Assembly (NCBI GenBank): GCA_003225335.1
Contig: QHZE01000256.1
Coordinates: 1 to 37,628 of the forward strand
DNA from: Acidobacteriota bacterium
GTDB taxonomy: Bacteria > Acidobacteriota > UBA6911
Reading direction: 5' to 3'
Length of the DNA stretch: 37,628 nucleotides
Positions within the stretch are counted from its first letter, which is position 1; every line of letters starts with the position of its first letter. The translations under genes were made by a program, and so were the position numbers. Below the pieces are notes generated by a model. That model saw nothing but the letters and a program-made list of their open reading frames with translations. It had not been told where the DNA came from and ran no database searches. This document shows, one piece after another, positions 27,159 to 34,470 of this stretch.

Positions 27159-28550
27159 ATGGGCGGGTTCTCGAACTTCGCCATCTCGTTTTCGATCATC
27201 TCGATCCTGACGGGCGCCGTTACGCTCTACGATTACGGCCTCTCCATGGGAGGCCCTGCCGAGATGGCCTTCGGCTGGCCGCTGGTGTCTTTGTTTACCA
27301 TGACCGTCACGCTCAGCATGGGAGAGCTGGCGGCGTCCTACCCGACCTCCGGAGGCATGTATCACTGGTCGGCGATACTGGGCGGACGCACGTGGGGATG
27401 GTTCTCGGCCTGGTTCAACATCATCGGGCTGATCGCAGCGATCGCGGGCATCGATTACGGTTGCGCGCAGTTTACGACCCCCTTGCTGGGTCTGCCGTCC
27501 AGCACGGGCACGATCCTTCTGGTTTATGCGGCTATCTTGGTGACGCACGGGTTCATCAACCACTATGGCATCCGGCTCGTGGCGTGGTTGAACGACTTCA
27601 GCGTCACCATCCATATCCTGGGAGTGCTGATTATTGTGGGCGCTATCCTGTTCCTTGCTCCCAGGCAACCGCTTTCCTTTTTTGCGCAAACTGCGACGTC
27701 CACCGGCAAACCTTACTGGTGGGCGTTCATCCTCGGCCTGCTGCAAGCCCAGTGGACGATGACAGGCTACGATGCGTCCGCGCACGTCTCGGAAGAAACG
27801 GTCGACCCGCGGCGCCGCGTGCCCTGGGGGATGGTTATGGCCGTGGCAGTCTCGGCCGTGGTGGGCTATCTGCTGCTCTTCGCGCTGACGCTGGCCATCC
27901 GGGACATCCCCTCGGCGTTGAACGCAAAGGACCGTGACGGGAATCACGTCCCCGCGGTGGTTGCGATTCTGGAGCAAAGCCTGGGGAACACCGCGGGCAC
28001 CTTGATGACCGCGCTGGCTGCCGTTGCCATGTGGTTCTGCGGCCTGTCCACGGTGACTTCCAATTCACGCACTGTCTACGCCTTTTGCCGCGACGAAGGC
28101 ATGCCTTTTTCCAGCCTCTGGAAAAAGGTAAGCGCAAGACACCTGACGCCTGCTCCGGCGATCTGGTTCTCAGTCGTCACCGCGTTTCTGGCCCTGGTTT
28201 ACAGCGGCGCTTATTCGGTGGTTGCGTCGATCAGTACGATCGGTCTCTATATTTCCTACACGATCCCCATCTATCTGAAGCTGCGCGTCCGCAGTTTCGG
28301 CGTCTGGCAGCCGTTTCCGGGCTGGAACCTGGGAAGATACAGGTACGCGGTGAATTTGCTGGCCATTGCCTGGACCGTATTTATGTGCCTGATCCTTGTC
28401 ATGCCGCCCAACGAACTTTCAGGCAAGACGATCCTGGGAGTGGCCGCTGCCCTGACGTCGTGGTACTGGCTTTCGGAGCGCCACCGATATCGCGGACCCA
28501 ACCTGGCCGAGGAGAAACTCCTGGCCGTCAAGGGCGTAGACATCCCTTGA
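27159..28550 (+). CDS. APC-superfamily amino acid/amine permease, N-terminus apparently lost to a repeat
   Basis: Inner-membrane secondary transporter with about twelve hydrophobic helices, 463 residues from ATG 27159. TM1 has GGFSNFAISFSIISILTGAV with the unwound GxG-like segment, and GGPAEMAFGWPLVSLFT; the STSGGMYHW-like PTSGGMYHW and the QAQWTMTGYDASAHVSEETV motif mark the GABA/amino-acid permease branch. In-frame codons just upstream of ATG still encode FAQELFRT, the usual residues before MGGFSN in this family, but then run into the R4 repeat without any ATG, GTG or TTG before a TAA. So the natural start seems gone. If translated from 27159 the protein lacks its short cytoplasmic N-terminus, with only a poor ribosome-binding site. 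It probably supplies the substrate of the upstream ligase. Confidence 0.85.
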   Translation: MGGFSNFAISFSIISILTGAVTLYDYGLSMGGPAEMAFGWPLVSLFTMTVTLSMGELAASYPTSGGMYHWSAILGGRTWGWFSAWFNIIGLIAAIAGIDYGCAQFTTPLLGLPSSTGTILLVYAAILVTHGFINHYGIRLVAWLNDFSVTIHILGVLIIVGAILFLAPRQPLSFFAQTATSTGKPYWWAFILGLLQAQWTMTGYDASAHVSEETVDPRRRVPWGMVMAVAVSAVVGYLLLFALTLAIRDIPSALNAKDRDGNHVPAVVAILEQSLGNTAGTLMTALAAVAMWFCGLSTVTSNSRTVYAFCRDEGMPFSSLWKKVSARHLTPAPAIWFSVVTAFLALVYSGAYSVVASISTIGLYISYTIPIYLKLRVRSFGVWQPFPGWNLGRYRYAVNLLAIAWTVFMCLILVMPPNELSGKTILGVAAALTSWYWLSERHRYRGPNLAEEKLLAVKGVDIP

Positions 28551-28551
28551 G

Positions 28552-28703
28552 GGGAATCCAGAAGGAAAAGCGAATCAAAGGAATTCGAGGAATCCAAGGA
28601 ATGCCGAATGACCGGTGAAGAACCTCCGCATACGGGTGCAGAACTCTCCTTCTGAATTCCTCGAATTCCTTTGATTCCTTGGATTCCTTTGATTCCTTCG
28701 CTT
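28552..28703. repeat. R3-type inverted repeat between convergent genes
   Basis: Left array GGAATCCAGAAGGAAAAGCG to about 28601 and right array ATTCCTCGAATTCCTTTGAT to 28703. It spans the complete gap between the permease TGA and the TonB receptor TGA, touching both. It may serve as a bidirectional transcription terminator. Confidence 0.9.
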
Positions 28704-31700
28704 TCAGAACTCGAGCCGCAGGGAGAACTGGATGGTTCGAGGCCCCGCACCCTCGGCTGTCTGCAGGCTGCTGATTACGCCGATGCTGCTGGTACGCACC
28801 CGATTCCCGGGCAAGCCAAAATTCGGGTGGTTGAAAAGATTCTGGAATGTGCTCAAGAAGCGCAGCTTCGTCCCCTCCCGGATATCGAACGCCTTGCCTA
28901 CACCGAGGTGATAAACTGCGGTGCCAGGCCCGATCAATATTCCCACGCCGGCATTTCCGTAACGGCCAATATTGCTCGGCGGATCCACAAATGCACCGGT
29001 GTCAAACCACTGGTTGATCGTGCGCTGGTCTTCGGGAAGATTGCCATCGCCCACGCGATCGGGCCTATGGGATACGCGGTTCTGCTGGTTGGTGCCTGAG
29101 GGATCCCTGCCGCTTCCCAGTCGCGGCGTGAAATACGGTCCCGTCTGCAGGATCACGATCCCGCTCATCTGCCACCCTCCCAGAACGCCATTGACCACGG
29201 GATTAACTCCGGCCATATGCGCGCGGCCTTTCCCTACGGGAACGTCCCAGATGCACGTCGTCAGCCAGCGATGCCGGCGGGTATAACTCACATCGCCATA
29301 ATCGAGCCGCAGGAACCGGGAGTCGACGATCCGATTGCCGTTTTCCGCGACGTTAGAATCCGGAAGGGGCCCTTCGGCATCGGAGAGGTTCTTGGACCAA
29401 TACCAGCTGCTGTCGAACATCAGTCCCCGTGACATGCGCCGCCTCACATTCACCGTGAGCGCGTTGTACCAGGATATTCCCCCATTGTCGCGGCTGAAGA
29501 TAATGTTCCAGTTGGGGAACGGTTTCTTCGACGGGTCGTACGGCGCCGCCTGCGGCAGGGTGGCGTTCAAGTCCGGGCTCACGCTGAGCTTCAGCGTTTT
29601 CGATCCCACGTAAGAAACCTGCACCGCGGTGTCCCTCGCGAACTCATGCTCGCCTGTCAGGCTCCACTGCATGGAATACGGATCCCTGTAGAAGATATCG
29701 TTGGCGGTCCGGAAATCCGCCGTTCCCACGGTCGGAATGAACTCGGCCCCTGCCTTGACGTCCGGCCACTGGAACAGCGGCCTGCCGGCGGCAAACCCGT
29801 TGGTGAACGCCCGGACATCCGCCGTGTGGATTCCGATGAGCGAGTACAGGACGCTCCCCAGGATCGTCACCGTGTAGACTCCAAATCCGCCGCGAATCAC
29901 CGTCTTGTTGTTATTGAAGGGACGGTACGCAAAGCCGAAGCGCGGCGCAAAATTGTTTTTGTCCGCAAAACGCAACGTCTCCGGAATTCCGGCTTCCGCG
30001 GCGGTCAGGATCTTGGTGTCGCCTATTGACGCGACGAACCCGGGGACTGCGAGTTTCCTGGACGCTTCGTTGGGCACGATGACGTTTCCGGTGCGGCGAT
30101 CGAAATTCGTGATCTGCAAGGTGCGGTCGTGGAAGGGCGGATGGTATTCATACCTCAGGCCGAAGTTGATCGTAAGCTTGGGCGAGACCTTCCAGTCATC
30201 CTGCCAGAAAAACCCGTAGTGGCGTACCGCCGAGTCAAAATCAGGCCCGGTGTCCGCAATTGTAGAGTAGACTGGAATACCCAGCAAAAAGTCTCCCCAC
30301 GGCTGCCCGGTGAACGTGCCGTCAAAGGAGTAGTCTCCGAAATCGTCTCCACCCGTGAAAATTGCAGAATCCTGAATGGACATGTGGCGCACGTCCGCGC
30401 CCCACTTCATGATGTGTTTGCCGCGGCTCCATGTCATGTTGTCGGCAAACTGGATCCGGAGCTCGCGGAGCGATTCGTCACGCGAATGGCCGGGTGCGTC
30501 GTAACCGCCGATCGAAATGTTCGGCATACCGCCGCCGGAGGGGAGTTGCTCCGGCAATCCCCGCAGACCAAGCTCCTTTACCAATTCCTGGCCGTTGATG
30601 TTGAGCCCGAAGAACTGGCTGGATCGGGTGACGCCAAAACGAAACTCATTCAGGAGGCGCGGTGTGATGGACCAGTTGTCGGAAAAAGTCAGGCCTCGGG
30701 TCTTGTTCGTATTGGGATCGTTACCCAGGGCCGGAAAGGAATTTGCAGGCCGGGGATCGAGGTTCTTGAAGGTGAACCGTCCAAATAAGGAATGGCTGGA
30801 AGACAGCACATAATCCCCTCTCACGTCGAACTGGTTCGAGTCATTGGTCTGCTGCAATGGCCTGCGAAAGTTATCGGCCGCTCCCGGAGTGTTCGGCAGC
30901 GGATAGAACTTGTCGATGATCTTCTGGCTGACCGGGTTGATCCGGCCCGCAGGAATCTGATTATTGGCAAAGGCTGCCTGCGTCAACGGGTCAAAGACAG
31001 GGATCGACCCAAAGTTTCCCGAACGCAGTTCGTTTGTCGGAACGGTGAGCACGGCCGAAGAGGCGTTCTGGAACCTCACCCCTTCGAAATCACCGAAGAA
31101 AAAAGCCCGGTTCTTGAGGATAGGCCCGCCCGCGCTGGCCCCAAAATTGTTGCCCAGGAGGAAAGGCTTCTTGCCGGTAACGGGGTCGACAGGCACAAAG
31201 TAATCCTCCGCGTTGAGCGACTTGTTCTGGTGGTACCAGAAGAGTGACCCATGGAGGCTGTTGGTGCCGCCTTTCGAGGTTGTCGTAACGTCCCCCTGTT
31301 GCGCGAACTCCGCGTTGTTGTTGGTCGAGGTGACCTTGATCTCGCTGATCCCCTCGACCGAAGGGAAAAGTTCTCTGAGAGGGCCGTTGGAGCGCACGGA
31401 GGTTGAAGAAATGCCGTCGATGGTGAATTCGTTCTGGGCGATCTTGTTGCCGGCCAGCGTTATCCGGTTTCCCTGATCCACCTGCACCCCCGGCACCAGG
31501 GAAACCATGTTTATGGGGCTGGAGTTGCCGCCGCGGAAGTTCAGCGGCAGATCCTTGAGCTCGACGTTGGTCTTACTGCCGCTTATCGTCGGCGTTTCGC
31601 TGTTTACGACAGAAGCCTCGCCCGTAACGACGACCTGATCGGACACGCTGCCGACCTGGAGGGAGAAGTCCACACGGACTACCTCGCGGGGGCCCACCGG

Positions 31701-32018
31701 CACGTCGGAGTTAACCAGCTTCTTGAACCCCGTAATCTCGGCGCTGGCTTCGTAGCGCCCCGGAGGAAGGTTCTGGAACTCGTAATTCCCGCTCTCGTCG
31801 CTGATCGTTGTCCGGGAAAAGTTCCCATCCACATTGAGAGCGGTCACCGTCGCGCCGGGGACGACGGCCTGGGACTGATCGCGGATCGTTCCGCGCAGAG
31901 TGCCATAGGTCGATTGAGCCAGACTCGGCGGCACGAGTGTAAAAAGCATTGCAAAGACGCAATAACAGAACATCAGCCACCGCCCGGCTGTACGTGTCCT
32001 CAGGGCTGTGTACATCAT
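28704..32018 (-). CDS. TonB-dependent receptor with N-terminal carboxypeptidase-regulatory-like domain (Oar-like)
   Basis: Outer-membrane beta-barrel receptor or transporter of 1104 residues. A signal peptide ends near residue 34 (LVPPSLA). Residues about 38-115 are a carboxypeptidase-regulatory-like fold (GTLRGTIRDQSQAVVPGATV; LPPGRYEASAEITGFKK). The plug (about 120-260) shows DQVVVTGEASVVN, NEFTIDGISSTSVRSNGP and ISEIKVTSTNNNAEFAQQGD. The remainder is barrel and ends in Phe, the usual outer-membrane C-terminal signature. Such proteins are expanded in Acidobacteriota, where substrates are often plant polysaccharides or are unknown. ATG 32018 is 7 nt from GGAGG; a longer in-frame ATG at 32114 is not supported. 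No partner SusD-like gene is present. Confidence 0.93.
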   Translation of the reverse strand: MMYTALRTRTAGRWLMFCYCVFAMLFTLVPPSLAQSTYGTLRGTIRDQSQAVVPGATVTALNVDGNFSRTTISDESGNYEFQNLPPGRYEASAEITGFKKLVNSDVPVGPREVVRVDFSLQVGSVSDQVVVTGEASVVNSETPTISGSKTNVELKDLPLNFRGGNSSPINMVSLVPGVQVDQGNRITLAGNKIAQNEFTIDGISSTSVRSNGPLRELFPSVEGISEIKVTSTNNNAEFAQQGDVTTTSKGGTNSLHGSLFWYHQNKSLNAEDYFVPVDPVTGKKPFLLGNNFGASAGGPILKNRAFFFGDFEGVRFQNASSAVLTVPTNELRSGNFGSIPVFDPLTQAAFANNQIPAGRINPVSQKIIDKFYPLPNTPGAADNFRRPLQQTNDSNQFDVRGDYVLSSSHSLFGRFTFKNLDPRPANSFPALGNDPNTNKTRGLTFSDNWSITPRLLNEFRFGVTRSSQFFGLNINGQELVKELGLRGLPEQLPSGGGMPNISIGGYDAPGHSRDESLRELRIQFADNMTWSRGKHIMKWGADVRHMSIQDSAIFTGGDDFGDYSFDGTFTGQPWGDFLLGIPVYSTIADTGPDFDSAVRHYGFFWQDDWKVSPKLTINFGLRYEYHPPFHDRTLQITNFDRRTGNVIVPNEASRKLAVPGFVASIGDTKILTAAEAGIPETLRFADKNNFAPRFGFAYRPFNNNKTVIRGGFGVYTVTILGSVLYSLIGIHTADVRAFTNGFAAGRPLFQWPDVKAGAEFIPTVGTADFRTANDIFYRDPYSMQWSLTGEHEFARDTAVQVSYVGSKTLKLSVSPDLNATLPQAAPYDPSKKPFPNWNIIFSRDNGGISWYNALTVNVRRRMSRGLMFDSSWYWSKNLSDAEGPLPDSNVAENGNRIVDSRFLRLDYGDVSYTRRHRWLTTCIWDVPVGKGRAHMAGVNPVVNGVLGGWQMSGIVILQTGPYFTPRLGSGRDPSGTNQQNRVSHRPDRVGDGNLPEDQRTINQWFDTGAFVDPPSNIGRYGNAGVGILIGPGTAVYHLGVGKAFDIREGTKLRFLSTFQNLFNHPNFGLPGNRVRTSSIGVISSLQTAEGAGPRTIQFSLRLEF

Positions 32019-32142
32019 CGGTTTTCCTCCGTTCCGAAGGGAGCAGGTTACGGTCTTCCCCAATGCCAGGATTTGCGGAAGCCTAGCAGACGAAAACAGC
32101 GTTTGCATTAACATTTGGCTTAAAAAAGGTTAATAAACGTTT

Positions 32143-32280
32143 GGAGTTCGTGGGCTTTCGTTTGGAGTTCGTGGCCTTTCGTTTGGAGTTCAGGCTTTAG
32201 CCTGCTCCGGCTCAGTGCAGCCTGAAGGCTGTACTCCATACCTCTGTTCGTGGCCTCTTGTTCGGAGTTCAGGCTTTAGG
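32143..32280. repeat. R1 copy C with partial copies
   Basis: Full R1 hairpin at 32185-32237 (GGAGTTCAGGCTTTAGCCTG ... CAGCCTGAAGGCTGTACTCC). It is flanked by truncated half copies: GGAGTTCGTGGGCTTTCG (about 32143), GGAGTTCGTGGCCTTTCG (about 32164) and GGAGTTCAGGCTTTAGG (about 32264-32280). This is the gap between the divergent receptor and Dabb genes; no promoter was identified with confidence. Confidence 0.9.
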
Positions 32281-32311
32281 TATAAATTGTCATCTTGAGG
32301 GCTGACACTTT

Positions 32312-32608
32312 ATGATCGAACATCTCGTGCTGTTTAAGGTGAAGAGCGAAGCTTCGCCCGCAGACGCGGAGAAAATGGTGCTGGCACTGAGAAGCCTGGC
32401 GGGACGCGTGCCTTCGATCCGGGAACTCCACTGCGGGACAAACTTCAGCAATCGAAACCAGGGCTTTACCCATGGGCTGCTGGTAACATTTCGCTCCAGG
32501 GCCGATCTGGACGCGTATAGCGATCATCCGGAACACCAGCGCGTCGTCGCCGAGTGCGTGCGCCCGATCGTGGAGAGCATTGTCGTCGTCGATTTCGAAT
32601 CTTCGTAA
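32312..32608 (+). CDS. Dabb-domain (stress-responsive A/B barrel) protein
   Basis: A 98-residue protein of the dimeric alpha/beta-barrel superfamily, seen from MIEHLVLFKVKSEASPADAE, the central HGLLVTFRSRADLDAYSDHP and HQRVVAECVRPIVESIVVVD. Family members are small cytoplasmic dimers; some are enzymes, most have no known role. It is followed after 102 bp, filled by an R4 repeat, by the propeller gene on the same strand, so the two could share a transcript. Confidence 0.88.
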   Translation: MIEHLVLFKVKSEASPADAEKMVLALRSLAGRVPSIRELHCGTNFSNRNQGFTHGLLVTFRSRADLDAYSDHPEHQRVVAECVRPIVESIVVVDFESS

Positions 32609-32615
32609 ACAAAGT

Positions 32616-32676
32616 CTTCGCGTCTTTGTGTCTTCGTGGCGGACGGGCGCGGTTTTTACCACGAAGACGCAAGAAG
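32616..32676. repeat. R4 inverted repeat
   Basis: Left arm CTTCGCGTCTTTGTGTCTTC on to 32640, right arm ACCACGAAGACGCAAGAAG (32658-32676). It lies between the Dabb and propeller genes. Confidence 0.88.
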
Positions 32677-32710
32677 AGCCGCGTAGGTCCAATCACAACC
32701 CAGGAGGCTT

Positions 32711-33850
32711 ATGGCAACCAAGTCTAAAGCTCGCGTTGCTTTGCTCATTGCAACACGCAAAGGCGCTTTCATGCTGAGCAGTGACAGTTTGCGCCGGGAT
32801 TGGAAGCTTTCGGCCCCAATAATGCTGGGCAACATCGTCCACCACATTGTCCTCGATCCGCGAGATAGGCGAACCATTTTGATGGCCGCCCGAACCGGCC
32901 ACCTGGGTCCGACGGTTTTTCGTTCCGCCGATTTCGGCAAGAAGTGGAAGGAGGCCGAAAAACCTCCCGCTTTTCCCAAGGCGGAGGAAGGCCAGAAAGG
33001 CCTCGTACTGGACCACGTTTTCTGGCTCGCTCCCGCACATGCGAGCGAAGCGGGAGCGTGGTATGCCGGTTCCTCCCCGCAGGGATTGTTCCGCTCCGAA
33101 GACGAAGGCACGAGTTGGGAAGGCGTGGCGGGGTTCAATCAGAATCCGATGCGGGAGACCTGGACCGGCGGAGAGAGGGACGGCACGCCGGACGGGCCGA
33201 AGATGCACTCGATTCTGATCGACCCGCGAGATCCCAACCACATGTATATCGGGATGTCCAGCGGGGGCGTTTTCGAGAGCAGGAACAAAGGAGTCAGCTG
33301 GAAGCCTTTAAACCAGGGGTGCGCCGCCGATTTCATTCCGATTCCCGACCCGGAATACGGACATGATCCGCACTGCGTCCGGCTTCACCCCCTGATGCCC
33401 GACCGCCTGTATCAGCAGAACCACTGCGGCATCTACCGCATGGAACGGGCGGAAGGCCGCTGGATCCGCATCGGAAAGAATATGCCGAAGAAGGTCGGCG
33501 ATATCGGCTTTCCTCTCGCCCTGCACCCGCGCGACCCGGATACGGTCTGGGTCTTCCCGATGGATGGAACCGCCGTCTGGCCACGGACGAGTCCGGAGGG
33601 CAAACCTGCTGCGTACGTCACGAGAAACGCGGGCAAAACGTGGAAGCGCCAGGACAACGGACTGCCGAGCAGCCAGGCATGGTGGACCGTCAAGCGGCAG
33701 GCCATGACGGCCGACACGCGCGATCCGGTCGGAATATATTTCGCGACCACGAGCGGGGAGGTTTGGGGCACCCGCAACGAAGGCGAGCGCTGGACGTGCC
33801 TTGCGCGGCACCTGCCTCACGTTTATTCGGTCGAGGTCGCAGAATTCTGA
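32711..33850 (+). CDS. BNR/Asp-box-type beta-propeller (sialidase-like fold) protein
   Basis: A 379-residue protein with repeated Asp-box-like motifs (SADFGKKWKEA, SEDEGTSWEGV, SRNKGVSWKPL, TRNAGKTWKRQ, TRNEGERWTCL), each closing a propeller blade. There is no signal peptide, so it is predicted cytoplasmic, unlike secreted sialidases. Candidate functional residues are in HSILIDPRDPNHMYIGMSSG, YGHDPHCVRLHPLMPDRLYQ and QQNHCGIYRM, rich in His, Asp and Cys. The real activity is unknown. The next gene encodes a MoaD/ThiS-like carrier protein, suggesting that the two work together. AGGAGG precedes the ATG at 5 nt. The stop TGA touches an R5 repeat. Confidence 0.82.
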   Translation: MATKSKARVALLIATRKGAFMLSSDSLRRDWKLSAPIMLGNIVHHIVLDPRDRRTILMAARTGHLGPTVFRSADFGKKWKEAEKPPAFPKAEEGQKGLVLDHVFWLAPAHASEAGAWYAGSSPQGLFRSEDEGTSWEGVAGFNQNPMRETWTGGERDGTPDGPKMHSILIDPRDPNHMYIGMSSGGVFESRNKGVSWKPLNQGCAADFIPIPDPEYGHDPHCVRLHPLMPDRLYQQNHCGIYRMERAEGRWIRIGKNMPKKVGDIGFPLALHPRDPDTVWVFPMDGTAVWPRTSPEGKPAAYVTRNAGKTWKRQDNGLPSSQAWWTVKRQAMTADTRDPVGIYFATTSGEVWGTRNEGERWTCLARHLPHVYSVEVAEF

Positions 33851-33923
33851 TCAGACTTCAGACCTCAGACCTAATCCTCCTCAGGTCTGTAGTATGAGGT
33901 CGGAGGTCTGAGGTCTGAAGTCT
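33851..33923. repeat. R5 inverted repeat (TCAGACTTCAGACCTCAGAC word), intact copy
   Basis: Left arm TCAGACTTCAGACCTCAGAC (33851-33870) begins on the base after the propeller TGA. The loop contains CTAATCCTCCTCAGGTCTG, and the right arm GAGGTCGGAGGTCTGAGGTC on to 33923 pairs back. It separates the propeller and MoaD-like genes. Confidence 0.93.
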
Positions 33924-33944
33924 TAGACAAAGAGGCTCAAATTC

Positions 33945-34262
33945 ATGAAGGTATTTGTACCTACACCGCTGAGGTCGTACACGCGAGAGGAGAGCGTGGT
34001 CGAGGGATCGGGTTCGAGTCTGGCGGAATTGCTGGCCGATATGGATCGCCGCTATCCCGGATTTCGCTTTCGTATTATTGACGAGCAGGACGGAATCCGG
34101 CAGCACATCAAGATCTTTGTAAATCAGGAGCAGGCAGGCACGTTGAAAGCCCCTCTAAGGTCGAGCGACGAGATTCATATCATCTGCGCGCTGAGCGGCG
34201 GGTCAGACTTCAGACCTCAGACTTCAGACATCAGACCTCAGACTAATCCTCCTTGGGTCTGA
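33945..34262 (+). CDS. MoaD/ThiS-like sulfur-carrier-type protein with repeat-encoded tail after the diglycine
   Basis: A ubiquitin-like beta-grasp protein. Residues 1-86 form a complete domain: MKVFVPTPLRSYTRE, LAELLADMDRRYPGFRFRII, HIKIFVNQEQAGTLKAPLRS, DEIHIICALSGG. MoaD, ThiS and their relatives end at this GG, whose terminal Gly is adenylated and thiolated by an E1-like enzyme. Here the frame runs on for 19 residues (SDFRPQTSDIRPQTNPPWV) entirely encoded by an R5 repeat (34203-34262), and the TGA is also repeat sequence. The carrier therefore has a blocked C-terminus unless the tail is cleaved. It follows the propeller gene on the same strand. No adenylating partner is in the window. Confidence 0.85.
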   Translation: MKVFVPTPLRSYTREESVVEGSGSSLAELLADMDRRYPGFRFRIIDEQDGIRQHIKIFVNQEQAGTLKAPLRSSDEIHIICALSGGSDFRPQTSDIRPQTNPPWV

Positions 34263-34470
34263 CTTCGTGAACGCTGTTCTCGGGGGGTGCAATTACAAGT
34301 GGGAGCCTTTAACTCTCTGGAGAGTTTTTAATAATCGTGAAAACCGCCGCGAATTGCACGAATTTCACGAAAGGATCACCTCAAGGTAGCGCCGAAAAAA
34401 TTTGACTCCCACTTGCCTAATCCTCCTCGGGTCTGATGTCTGAGGTCTGAAGTCGGAGGTCTGAGGTCCG
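34203..34470. repeat. R5 hairpin split by a 154-bp insertion flanked by a 20-bp direct repeat
   Basis: The left arm (34203-34242) plus the loop word CTAATCCTCCTTGGGTCTGA (34243-34262), and the loop word CTAATCCTCCTCGGGTCTGA (34417-34436) plus the right arm to 34470, would make one R5 hairpin like that at 33851. Between the two loop copies (19 of 20 identical) lies 34263-34416, with an internal inverted repeat CAAGTGGGAG (34296-34305) / CTCCCACTTG (34406-34415) and a GAATTGCACGAATTTCACGA segment. The right arm ends at the TGA of the convergent oxidoreductase gene. Confidence 0.85.
34311..34330 (+). terminator. Possible weak intrinsic terminator after the MoaD-like gene
   Basis: AACTCT, 4-nt loop, AGAGTT followed by TTTAATAA. 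The stem is short and AT-rich, so termination strength is doubtful. Confidence 0.3.

Noticed and set aside
29217-30788. Long plus-strand open frames opposite the TonB receptor gene
   Set aside because: They are antisense shadows of a high-GC gene; none has a recognisable domain or ribosome-binding site, whereas the minus-strand frame is a full receptor.
32019-32114. Longer start of the TonB receptor at ATG 32114
   Set aside because: The signal peptide and a GGAGG at 7 nt fit ATG 32018.
34263-34416. A small gene or a tRNA-like structure in the insert between the convergent genes
   Set aside because: No open frame with a ribosome-binding site and no cloverleaf could be drawn; only inverted repeats and an AT-rich hairpin are visible.
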